A DNA stretch of 64,000 nt from Oscillospiraceae bacterium (lineage in GTDB: Bacteria > Bacillota > Clostridia > Oscillospirales > Acutalibacteraceae). A program made the position numbers and the translations under genes. Position 1 is the first letter of the stretch. Each line of letters starts with the position of its first letter. The stretch spans positions 62,001 to 126,000 of the forward strand of contig SVOH01000002.1 in the NCBI GenBank assembly GCA_015066515.1. Direction: 5' to 3'. Positions 57,350-64,000 of this stretch are shown here, piece after piece. The notes under the pieces were generated by a model, which saw only the letters and a list, made by a program, of their open reading frames with translations, ran no database searches and was not told the origin of the DNA.

Positions 57350-57455
57350 ATTGAAAATTGAAAGTTGAAAATTATGGTGTGCCTATGGCACATTTATATT
57401 TCGTTCGCATAGCGAACTCCAAAATTATTCATCATTCATTTTTCATTCTTCATTT
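57350..57455. repeat. MITE-like palindromic element
   Basis: This 100-bp gap between two minus-strand genes has TTGAAAATTGAAAGTTGAAA at one end and an imperfect inverted counterpart, rich in ATTCATTTTTCATTCTTCAT, at the other. Internal palindromes are GTGTGCCTATGGCAC and GTTCGCATAGCGAAC. No ORF is present. Such composite elements occur in many copies in gut Clostridia genomes. The right end abuts the MazF stop codon. Confidence 0.6.
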
Positions 57456-57807
57456 AACTAAAGCTTCCAAGTCCAAAACTGACGGACAAAGCCTTGTCCA
57501 CACGGTTCATAGCTCCGGGGTCAATACTACCCATTTTTTCTTTAAGTCGCTGTTTATCAATTGTTCTCACCTGTTCAAGCAGCACAATGCTGTCCTTTGC
57601 AAGACCGCAACACTCGGCGCTTATATCTATATGCGTAGGCAATTTTGATTTTTCGTGCTGACTGGTTATCGCGGCGGCAATTACCGTAGGACTGTACTTA
57701 TTTCCAACATCGTTTTGAACTATAAGCACAGGCCGCACCCCGCCCTGTTCAGAGCCAACAACGGGGCTTAGGTCGGCGTAGTATATTTCTCCTCGTTTTA
57801 TATTCAT
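57454..57807 (-). CDS. mazF: MazF/PemK-family toxin endoribonuclease
   Basis: A 117-residue protein with the MazF/NdoA fold: [21 protein letters not shown] at the start, [30 protein letters not shown] near residue 45, and [14 protein letters not shown] near 75 with the catalytic-site Arg/Thr. It cuts single-stranded mRNA at short motifs. In Bacillus relatives an antitoxin gene (ndoAI) lies directly upstream; here 57808-58052 contains no such ORF. It is therefore a solitary toxin in this window, and an antitoxin would need to be elsewhere. Confidence 0.93.
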   Translation of the reverse strand: MNIKRGEIYYADLSPVVGSEQGGVRPVLIVQNDVGNKYSPTVIAAAITSQHEKSKLPTHIDISAECCGLAKDSIVLLEQVRTIDKQRLKEKMGSIDPGAMNRVDKALSVSFGLGSFS

Positions 57808-57939
57808 TGACTATTCACACTCCGAAATATTACATTGTTGCATTACTATTTTTACCGATTTTGTAAAAATATAATCACGGCAAAATATAAATTTTGCCTT
57901 AATGCATTTTATGAAAAATAAATGCGTAGTGTGAAAATG

Positions 57940-57964
57940 AAAAAGGCGGGGATGACTCCCCGCC
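57940..57964 (-). terminator. Terminator of the unknown operon
   Basis: On the minus strand GGCGGGGA pairs with TCCCCGCC around GTCA and is followed by TTTTTC. It closes the operon running from 60517 to 58053. Confidence 0.88.
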
Positions 57965-57981
57965 GTGAGATTAATGTTTTA

Positions 57982-58010
57982 TTTGTAGGGAACACATTAA
58001 TGCGTTCCGT
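57982..58010. repeat. Palindromic repeat, GTCCCTACAAT family (copy 3, inverted)
   Basis: TTTGTAGGGAAC followed by ACATTAATGCGTTCCGT is the reverse form of the repeats at 48453 and 50752: the TGTAGGG flank is kept and the stem GGAAC/GTTCC differs. The surrounding 57808-58052 stretch holds only this, the terminator and unremarkable AT-rich sequence. Confidence 0.55.
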
Positions 58011-58052
58011 TTGGTCAATCAGAGAAGTGTACCCTAATTAACTGATTTATAT

Positions 58053-59147
58053 TTACCTTGGTCTGTATCCGCCGCAGTTTAAGGTTCTTCCTTTAACACT
58101 ACCCGAACATTTAGATGCGTTTGCACAGCGTGAACACATATGTGATGCGGCATTTCTCATATCTTGTTCTGCACGTCTTGCTTCACTGGCCTGTCTTGCC
58201 GCCTCTCTTTCAGCAGCCCTGTTAGCAGCACGCTGTTCTTCAATCATAGCCTTGTTGTGCATTTGCTGCTGTCTTTCCATCTCCTGATTATGACGTTGTG
58301 CTTCAAGTGCGCGTCTTTCTTCTGCTTCAGCCTGTTCGCGCATAATCTGAGTGCGTTGTGCCTCTTCAGCTCTTCTTGCAGCCTCGGCTTGCTCTTCTCT
58401 ATCCTCCTGAATAGCAAGATTAAGTGCTTCTTTATAATTATCTGCCCTGCCGGATTTAAGCAATTTGATTACATGACGGATAAGATGATAATACTCGGTC
58501 GGAACGAAGTCGTATGTTTTGGCTTCTTTCATTTTTTCTACGAAGTTTTCCATAGCATCTGCTTTTTTACTTACACATTCTTTTAACAAACGATCATATT
58601 CTTCGTATGCCTCTTTATACTGACAAGCAAATTCCTTTGCTGCAGCAATGCCTTCCGTCTTTTCTTGATCATAAAAATTCAATGAATTTCTAAATGCTTT
58701 AATGCTTTTTTCATAAGCAGCTACTGAATCATCATATTTCTTTTTTTCTAGATTATATGTTCCGTTTGATTTAAAAAACAAATAACCGAAAAATATAGAA
58801 GCCAATATTCCTATCGAAGCAACGCTATTAAAAAAGCGCCAATTACTAATAAGGAATATTAAAACGCAAACGATGGTGATACACAATATAACCATAAATA
58901 TCTTTTTTGACTTGTCGCGTTCTTGTCGTGATTCATCGTATTTGGCTTGGTCTATTGGAAATGATGGTAAATTCGAAAAAACCGAAGGTGCACCCTTTAA
59001 ATCATCAACGGTTTTTACCACCTTTGCTACTTTTTCGGCATATTCACTTGTACAACCGTGTTCTACATATTCACTCAATTCAAATGATTCGTCGAGTAAA
59101 CTTTGCAGTTTTTCTAATTTTTCTATAATTTCTTTATTTTCAGTCAT
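58053..59147 (-). CDS. Unknown membrane protein with coiled coil and C-terminal Cys motif
   Basis: The start is placed at the ATG at 59147 (MTENKEIIEKLEK); the track start overlaps the RBS AGAGGGGG. The 364-residue protein has two membrane helices (IFMVILCITIVCVLIFLIS and VASIGILASIFFGYLFF), a long Glu/Ala/Arg/Gln-rich coiled coil (about 170-325) and a C-terminal CSRCANASKCSGSVKGRTLNC cluster of four cysteines that could bind zinc. I do not recognise the family. It is the last gene of a four-gene unit after two proteins of unknown function. Confidence 0.8.
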   Translation of the reverse strand: MTENKEIIEKLEKLQSLLDESFELSEYVEHGCTSEYAEKVAKVVKTVDDLKGAPSVFSNLPSFPIDQAKYDESRQERDKSKKIFMVILCITIVCVLIFLISNWRFFNSVASIGILASIFFGYLFFKSNGTYNLEKKKYDDSVAAYEKSIKAFRNSLNFYDQEKTEGIAAAKEFACQYKEAYEEYDRLLKECVSKKADAMENFVEKMKEAKTYDFVPTEYYHLIRHVIKLLKSGRADNYKEALNLAIQEDREEQAEAARRAEEAQRTQIMREQAEAEERRALEAQRHNQEMERQQQMHNKAMIEEQRAANRAAEREAARQASEARRAEQDMRNAASHMCSRCANASKCSGSVKGRTLNCGGYRPR

Positions 59148-59164
59148 CACATTTACCCCCTCTT

Positions 59165-59692
59165 TCATTTAAGAAACATCCATACCAAAGCCAATTGCAG
59201 TTGTTGTAATTTTTGATCGATATCGTAATTTTCAGGGTCTATCATAATTAAAGAACTTGTAGAAAATAATTTTATACCACGTTCACTTAAATCTTCTATA
59301 AAATCATCCGAATCAATTACTGCTTCATTATATATCCATTCTGATTTATCAAAGGGGTTAACCTTGTTGTGCAAAATCGCTGTCAATATAATATATGTTA
59401 TTTCATTACCGTAAAATTTAGGAGCATTTGCTAAAAAAGCCACAAACGGATTGCTGTCCGATTTTAATATTTCAGGATATTTATTGTAATCAACATCCGA
59501 GTTGCAAACGATATCAGCAATAAATAAAGCCAACTTAAAAAGTGTTTTGTCTTTTTCAAAACTCTCACTTGCTATTGTTTTTAGATAAGAATAAATAAAT
59601 ATCGTACGCTCCTCTAAGGAACTAAGGGTAGCAAATTTTTTGCCACCCTCGTCAGAGAGGAACCACGCAGTATCTTTTTTTAGTAGTTCCAT
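59165..59692 (-). CDS. Hypothetical protein
   Basis: A 175-residue soluble-looking protein, acidic and rich in aromatic residues, with no signal peptide or membrane helix and no motif I recognise. ELLKKDTAWFLSDEGGKKFATL opens it and WMFLK ends it. It lies 34 bp after the 155-residue gene and 17 bp before the coiled-coil protein start, with the same spacing style, so it is part of the same operon. The composition suggests a helical fold. Confidence 0.75.
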   Translation of the reverse strand: MELLKKDTAWFLSDEGGKKFATLSSLEERTIFIYSYLKTIASESFEKDKTLFKLALFIADIVCNSDVDYNKYPEILKSDSNPFVAFLANAPKFYGNEITYIILTAILHNKVNPFDKSEWIYNEAVIDSDDFIEDLSERGIKLFSTSSLIMIDPENYDIDQKLQQLQLALVWMFLK

Positions 59693-59726
59693 TTCGTTTT
59701 ACATCCTTTAATTAAATTGTTATAAA

Positions 59727-60194
59727 TTAAATTTCTTTTTTGCCGGCATATCTCATTATTTTGTTTGCCCAATTCCTTGTTTCTTCAGACAACTGAGGCA
59801 CATTCTTTGCTAAGCCTGCAACTAAATCTGCAACTTTTGAATATTGTGCTGCAATACGTTGTTCTGCTGTTGGGAGCGCACTACCCTGATCTTTTTCAAC
59901 ATTGAGCAAAATTTTACTAGTTTCACCATCGTTAAATTCGATTTTTATATAGTGCTGACCGCTTGAATCATTTTCACTGTCCAAATAAAAGGTTGTTATA
60001 TCCTCTTTTATTACATGCTCAGCCTCAATTGCGGCTACCTTTATAAATGTAAGCTTATCAAACGCACTGTTCATTGAAACTTTGCAAAGCTTATACTTAC
60101 CATCAGTAACCGTACCGTAAGAATGTGCCGCTGCTATTAGTGCACCCTTAAGCGCACTCTTACCTGCATCTTTCAACTTGTCCATAAATCCCAT
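59727..60194 (-). CDS. Hypothetical protein with amphipathic N-terminus
   Basis: A 155-residue protein. MGFMDKLKDAGKSALKGALIAAAH is an amphipathic Lys/Ala helix that may touch a membrane, followed by a beta-rich segment (GKYKLCKVSMNSAFDKLTFIKVAAIEAE) with a pleckstrin-like or SHOCT-neighbour appearance that I cannot confirm. The C-terminal 50 residues look helical. It is 51 bp after the HTH gene in the unknown operon. No function is proposed. Confidence 0.75.
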   Translation of the reverse strand: MGFMDKLKDAGKSALKGALIAAAHSYGTVTDGKYKLCKVSMNSAFDKLTFIKVAAIEAEHVIKEDITTFYLDSENDSSGQHYIKIEFNDGETSKILLNVEKDQGSALPTAEQRIAAQYSKVADLVAGLAKNVPQLSEETRNWANKIMRYAGKKEI

Positions 60195-60244
60195 AATTTT
60201 TACCTCTTTCGATAATTAATTTATAATAATGCGCTGTACGCTTA

Positions 60245-60517
60245 TTACCCTCTCAAATCCTTTAAAATTCTTCTGATTGTTCGTTCACTATAGCCATATT
60301 TACGTGCCAATTGCTTGTAATTTGCACCATTAAATTCGCTGTATATTTGTTCATATATGTACTGCTTGGTATAAAGCTCTAATGGGAAGGATATTTGCTG
60401 GCCTTTAAATTCCTCAAAAACCAATTTTGTGTTTTCTATACCGATCAAATCCACAAACTTTTTATATGAACCATTAAAATATTCCTTTTTATTTTCCAAT
60501 TTCAAACCAAATCGCAC
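60245..60517 (-). CDS. Small HTH protein (Mor-like)
   Basis: A 90-residue protein with a C-terminal helix-turn-helix (NYKQLARKYGYSERTIRRILKDL), close in style to the Mor transcription activator family. The N-terminal 45 residues (NGSYKKFVDLIGIENTKLVFEEF) are like the Mor dimerisation segment. It is the first gene of the unknown operon and probably regulates it. A TACAACAA/TTGTTGTA inverted repeat (60575-60582, 60612-60619) lies just upstream. Confidence 0.75.
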   Translation of the reverse strand: MRFGLKLENKKEYFNGSYKKFVDLIGIENTKLVFEEFKGQQISFPLELYTKQYIYEQIYSEFNGANYKQLARKYGYSERTIRRILKDLRG

Positions 60518-60574
60518 CTCATATACATCCTTCCTTTATATGATAAACTTTTTCTTTTGATATTACAAAAGACC

Positions 60575-60619
60575 TACAACAATGTTTTTTGTCAAAACAA
60601 GATGTCGCAATTTGTTGTA
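60575..60619. promoter_or_regulatory. Inverted repeat upstream of the HTH gene
   Basis: TACAACAA and TTGTTGTA are 8-bp inverted repeats about 29 bp apart in the 220-bp gap before the HTH gene, around a minus-strand TTGACA. No clear matching -10 was found. A role as operator of the HTH protein is a guess. Confidence 0.35.
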
Positions 60620-60690
60620 AAAACGTTTTACGTATATAAAGACACAGCAAATTGAAAAAATTATGTTATTTTTAAAATTTTTTAAAAATG

Positions 60691-60722
60691 CATAAAAAAA
60701 GACACCATAAAAATGGTGTCTT
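60691..60722 (-). terminator. Terminator of the sigma-LRR gene
   Basis: AAGACACCAT pairs with ATGGTGTCTT over 10 bp with an AAAA loop; on the minus strand it runs into TTTTTTT. It is 16 bp beyond the stop codon. Confidence 0.88.
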
Positions 60723-60737
60723 AATTAATTATAAATG

Positions 60738-62414
60738 CTATTGTATTTCTTCGCCGTTCCACTGCTGATAGTCTGCGTCGTAATCTTGTACTATATTTCT
60801 ATAATAATAAAACGTAGATGTTTTGCATTCCCGCGAGCAATGAATTGTAAGCTTTGAAGTACGTTTAGATAAATCGGCAAAAGCGTTTTCAAATATATCT
60901 ATGGTACTACCACGTAAATAAATGTCGGTTAAATTATAACAATCAGAAAATGCATTTTGCCATATTGTTTTTACCGACGAAGGCACAACAACCTTTTTAA
61001 CCGAATCTTTAATCGCAGCATCACAAAACGCCGAAGGCATAATTGCCGCTACTTTTTTTCCGTCAATAATATCGGGTATTATATATACTCCGTCACTCGA
61101 GGCAGTTGAAACGCCCGTAATAACTATAACATTTTCCACCGGTGTAGCGGGGATATTACCACTGGTAAAGCAATCCTCTGCCGTAGCATCACGATAACTA
61201 TAGGTTGCTGATACAGTAGGTTTTTGTGTTTCTGTCGGCTTTGAATTTGGCGGTTCGGTCTCTGAAGACACATCGCTCGTTGACGAAGATTCTATCACAG
61301 AAGACGTAATTGATGAATCAATCACAGTCGATAAATTTTCATTTTCTTCGTTAGAAGGCTCTTTATTATTATCGGGCTGTTGCGGATTGTCGGTTGCAGT
61401 CGACTCGTGTGTATTATCATCAACTGCCGTTTGCACACTGCTGTTTTGGTACTCGTTACTACTTGTTTCTTGTGATGAAATAATAATAGCACTGTCACTT
61501 GATGATTCTGTGCTAATATTTGGGCTCTGTATTTTATTTTTGCCAAAGCCAATAAGCGCAAATACCGTTATCAAAGTTATTAAAGTTGTAATCATTGATA
61601 TCGCAACTATACACGAGGCAATTTTTAAAACGTTCTTTTTTTGTTGTTGCTTTATAACCTTTGATACAGCTATTTCTTTTTGGTTACTACCCTTTACAAC
61701 ACCGTTTAATATTTGCTGTGCAATAGCAACACTAAGCAATGCTGTACCAATCACATTGCGTATTGCAGTTGCAATCATTGCAACAAAATCGCCACTGTAT
61801 ACCGACTTGTCTATTCCGTGAACCGCAAGTTGAGATTTCAAATTGCGTTTTGCCCTATTTAACTGGGTATATACAGTAGCAGCGGGTACACCGCGCATTT
61901 TTGCGATTTGTGTAACACGCATACCATCATAATATACCAAGGAAAGCAGTTCAGCGTCTTGCGGCTGTAATTCTCTAAGAACCGCTGCAACATCTAACTC
62001 AACATCTTTTTGCGTTTGATCTTGCCTTAAAAATTCAGAGTAATCCTCTTCTTCTGTAATAGAACTTTCATTGCGTTTAGACCGCAAAAAGTTTTTTGCA
62101 GTGTTTTTTGCAATTGTAGTAAGCCAGCTATAATATGCATTAGGTGAACGCAGACTTGATATACCCTTAAACACTTTAATAAAGGTTTCTTGTATTGCGT
62201 CATATGTCGTTTCATCATCGGGAATATATTGTCGCACAACAAAAAACACGTAGCGATAGCTTTGCATATAAAGCTGTTCAAATGCAGCTTTATTACCGTT
62301 AATTGCTTTTTGAATCAAATCGGTATTTTTTAATAAATTTTCTTCTGTATCGTTAACCGATATCAGTTCACCTTGTATATTGTGCAATTGATTATCGCCT
62401 TTAAAATTTGACAT
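60738..62414 (-). CDS. ECF-type sigma factor fused to a membrane helix and LRR ectodomain
   Basis: The start is placed at the ATG at 62414 (MSNFKGDNQLHN), with AAGGTGG upstream. The 558-residue protein has sigma region 2 (about 30-95; YAIQETFIKVFKGI-type DAIQETFIKVFKGI), region 4 (about 125-185; RVTQIAKMRGVPAATVYTQ), a second hydrophobic stretch near 205-235, a strong membrane helix near 262-290 after KQQQKKN, a Ser/Thr/Glu-rich linker (about 295-400) and a C-terminal LRR_5/BspA-like domain with LTDIYLRGSTIDIFENAFA. The positive-inside rule puts the sigma part in the cytoplasm and the LRR outside. No anti-sigma gene is adjacent. Confidence 0.85.
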   Translation of the reverse strand: MSNFKGDNQLHNIQGELISVNDTEENLLKNTDLIQKAINGNKAAFEQLYMQSYRYVFFVVRQYIPDDETTYDAIQETFIKVFKGISSLRSPNAYYSWLTTIAKNTAKNFLRSKRNESSITEEEDYSEFLRQDQTQKDVELDVAAVLRELQPQDAELLSLVYYDGMRVTQIAKMRGVPAATVYTQLNRAKRNLKSQLAVHGIDKSVYSGDFVAMIATAIRNVIGTALLSVAIAQQILNGVVKGSNQKEIAVSKVIKQQQKKNVLKIASCIVAISMITTLITLITVFALIGFGKNKIQSPNISTESSSDSAIIISSQETSSNEYQNSSVQTAVDDNTHESTATDNPQQPDNNKEPSNEENENLSTVIDSSITSSVIESSSTSDVSSETEPPNSKPTETQKPTVSATYSYRDATAEDCFTSGNIPATPVENVIVITGVSTASSDGVYIIPDIIDGKKVAAIMPSAFCDAAIKDSVKKVVVPSSVKTIWQNAFSDCYNLTDIYLRGSTIDIFENAFADLSKRTSKLTIHCSRECKTSTFYYYRNIVQDYDADYQQWNGEEIQ

Positions 62415-62476
62415 TATATTCACCACCTTACATAAACGATTATACATATTTTTGTTATATTTTCAACTTTAACTTT

Positions 62477-62510
62477 AAAAGCACCCGCCATACTCATACG
62501 ACGGGTGCTT
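62477..62510 (-). terminator. Terminator of the antiporter gene
   Basis: AAGCACCCG pairs with CGGGTGCTT over 9 bp around a 14-base loop; on the minus strand it leads into TTTTAAAG. It separates the antiporter from the sigma-LRR gene, so they are not one operon. Confidence 0.8.
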
Positions 62511-62520
62511 AATACTATTA

Positions 62521-63780
62521 TTATTTATTTCTTTCGCTAACAGCGCCTTCGGGATTAATTTCGCCAGCTTTAAGAAGTGACATTTTTGTAAGCGCAGGGC
62601 CAACGATTTCGTAAATCAAAACTGCGAACAAGGTTATATTTGCAATTATTAAACCAACCGGTCCCAGTTCCTCCGCTTTTATAGCCATACCAAGAGCCAC
62701 ACCGGCTTGTGGGAACAAGGTTATACCTAAATACTTTACAATATTTTCATCGCACTTTACCCACTTAGAGCTAATGCGTGCGCCAAAGTATTTACCGACA
62801 CAGCGCGAAGCTATGTAAACCACACCGATAAGCACAACGGCTAAATCCTTAAATATAGAAAGCTCTAACTCTGCGCCTGATATTACAAAGAAAAGTATGA
62901 ATAACGGCGCGGTCCAACGGTCGAGTCGGTCCATAAGATTTTCAGAAAAATCGCACATATTGCAAAATACGGTGCCAAGCATCATGCAAACAAGCAGTGA
63001 TGAAAAGGCAATATGCACACCGCCAATTTCAAAATTTATTTTTGAAAGACCTACGGTTGCCAACACAAATGCCACCGACATTGCAAGACGTTTTGAACGG
63101 GAATGGAAAAATCTTTCACAAAATGTAAAGATTGCACCCATTACAAAACCAAGCAATAACGACATAACAACCTCTGCAATAGGCTCTACAATTACAGATA
63201 TCATATCCACTGTTCCACTGCTTATCGCCTTTGCCACACCAAAAGATATTGCAAAAAGCACAAGACCAACAGCATCATCGAGCGCTACGACCGGTAACAA
63301 AACGTCGGTAACAGGGCCCTTTGCCTTATACTGACGCACTACCATAAGCGTTGCCGCAGGCGCCGTTGCGGCTGCCACCGCACCAAGAACCACTGCCGCC
63401 TCAATTGGAAATTTATCGGGAATAATAAAGTGCAAGCCAATAAGCACCGCATCAACCAAAATGGTTGTAAATACCGCTTGAAAAACACCTATCACAGTTG
63501 CCTGCTTACCAATCTTTTTAAGTTGTGCAAGTCTAAACTCATTACCAATAGCAAATGCAATAAAGCCGAGTGCTATATCGCTTAAAAGACTAAATGATTT
63601 TACGTTTTCGTGGCTTGTAAAGCCAAGGCCCTCAATGCCCAAAGCGCCCAAAGCAAAAGGCCCTATAAGCACACCGGCTACAAGATAAGCAGTTACTGCA
63701 GGCAGTTTTAACTTTTTAGCCACACGTGACAGCATAAGTCCTGCAAAAATCGCTACAGACAATGTGAGTAAAATCTCCAC
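62521..63780 (-). CDS. Cation:proton antiporter (CPA2/KefB-like)
   Basis: A 419-residue protein with about 12 membrane helices and the Na+/H+ exchanger fold. AVTAYLVAGVLIGPFALGALG near residue 28 is the family opening, VALDDAVGLVLFAISFG near 165 holds the conserved acidic pair for ion binding, and LFPQAGVALGMA near 355 lies in the second half. There is no RCK/TrkA-N nucleotide-binding domain at the C-terminus, so it is a short ungated form. It starts with GTG at 63780 after GAGGGG. Confidence 0.9.
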   Translation of the reverse strand: MEILLTLSVAIFAGLMLSRVAKKLKLPAVTAYLVAGVLIGPFALGALGIEGLGFTSHENVKSFSLLSDIALGFIAFAIGNEFRLAQLKKIGKQATVIGVFQAVFTTILVDAVLIGLHFIIPDKFPIEAAVVLGAVAAATAPAATLMVVRQYKAKGPVTDVLLPVVALDDAVGLVLFAISFGVAKAISSGTVDMISVIVEPIAEVVMSLLLGFVMGAIFTFCERFFHSRSKRLAMSVAFVLATVGLSKINFEIGGVHIAFSSLLVCMMLGTVFCNMCDFSENLMDRLDRWTAPLFILFFVISGAELELSIFKDLAVVLIGVVYIASRCVGKYFGARISSKWVKCDENIVKYLGITLFPQAGVALGMAIKAEELGPVGLIIANITLFAVLIYEIVGPALTKMSLLKAGEINPEGAVSERNK

Positions 63781-63947
63781 AAAAATCCCCTCTTAATAAA
63801 AAATTTCGTACGGGAGTAAGTATAGCACATTTAGAACAGTAAAGCAAGTTTAAAATTACATAAATATAGTATATATTCTGCTTGCATTATTATATTGTTA
63901 TATTTATAATTAAAGGTAATTACCATTTTGTGTTAGGAGTAGTTGCT

Positions 63948-64000
63948 TTGAGTGAAAAAATTTGGAGTACACTTGTACATCTAGGAACAAATTTATGGTA
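63948..64000 (+). CDS. Start of an unidentified CDS, cut by right edge
   Basis: TAGGAGT lies eight bases before a TTG at 63948 that opens a frame reading MSEKIWSTLVHLGTNLW to the window end. It is divergent from the antiporter. Only 17 codons are visible, too few to name it. Confidence 0.5.
   Translation, partial: MSEKIWSTLVHLGTNLW

Noticed and set aside
57808-58052. Antitoxin gene upstream of mazF
   Set aside because: I looked in all frames by eye and in the ORF track and found no ORF or RBS; the region is a terminator plus repeat.
61387-61821. 144-residue hydrophobic plus-strand ORF inside the sigma-LRR gene
   Set aside because: It is the complement of the Ser-rich linker and membrane helix; hydrophobicity is a by-product of antisense reading.

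Overview
The window looks like a chromosomal segment of an anaerobic, carbohydrate-degrading, spore-forming Clostridia bacterium, most likely an Oscillospirales/Ruminococcaceae-type gut organism. The evidence is AT-rich low-GC Gram-positive DNA with strong Shine-Dalgarno sites, an alpha/beta-type small acid-soluble spore protein, a type I dockerin and a cohesin in one secreted protein, many sugar catabolism cassettes each with its own regulator, and Firmicutes-type AlaS, RodA/FtsW and MazF. I saw no rRNA, tRNA, CRISPR array, insertion sequence or prophage. No gene-free stretch exceeds 300 bases.

Layout. (1) 1-10 kb: a LacI-regulated polysaccharide module with a secreted protein (cut by the left edge), a GH13-like and a GH106-like glycoside hydrolase, the LacI regulator, and a secreted protein with three tandem modules, a cohesin and a dockerin. 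Four copies of a TCAATCGATTGA-like palindrome lie at the promoters of this module. (2) 9.2-15.5 kb: a GntR-linked sugar operon (FGGY kinase, two SDR dehydrogenases, GntR, fucose/arabinose isomerase-like protein) divergent from a deoC-type aldolase. Together these could carry out oxidation, isomerisation, phosphorylation and retro-aldol cleavage of a sugar or polyol. (3) 15.7-16.3 kb: a spore protein and a DUF378 protein. (4) 16.3-23.4 kb: a hexuronate operon (uxuA, uxuB-type SDR, two TIM-barrel isomerases, two paralogous Gfo/Idh/MocA oxidoreductases) divergent from an AraC regulator, with AraC-style direct repeats between them. (5) 23.6-31.5 kb: two cell-envelope proteins, GDPD phosphodiesterase, TcdA, cytidine deaminase, a beta-CASP nuclease and a NagD-like phosphatase. 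(6) 31.5-35.4 kb: a GlpA-like/FAD oxidoreductase/DUF1667 trio divergent from a DeoR regulator with a 16-bp duplicated operator. (7) 35.4-45.1 kb: one co-directional run of CapA, HPr-kinase-like protein, CopA (with a fused C-terminal CopZ-like domain), FtsW/RodA, beta-galactosidase, and an acyltransferase whose 5' end carries eight GACA repeats. (8) 45.2-48.4 kb: a PRTase-like Zn-ribbon protein with rhamnose isomerase, then a small divergent HTH/VanZ-like/DUF5067 unit. (9) 48.5-57.3 kb: esterase, PAP2, phosphoribosyltransferase, HIT, MBL and AlaS, then a YwaF-like membrane protein and phosphoglucomutase. (10) 57.4-64 kb: a solitary MazF, a four-gene operon of unknown function, a sigma factor fused to a membrane anchor and LRR ectodomain, a cation/proton antiporter, and the start of an unidentified gene at the right edge.

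The most unusual items are the GACA-repeat (apparently phase-variable) acyltransferase, the membrane-tethered ECF sigma factor with an LRR ectodomain, the CopA-CopZ fusion with its own internal ribosome-binding site, the PRTase homologue that lacks the acidic PRPP-loop residues, the unknown operon at 58-60.5 kb, and several divergent promoters whose palindromes or direct repeats sit at sigma-A elements. All start-site, promoter and operator calls were made by reading the sequence. No database search was run, so family names come from recognisable motifs and lengths.
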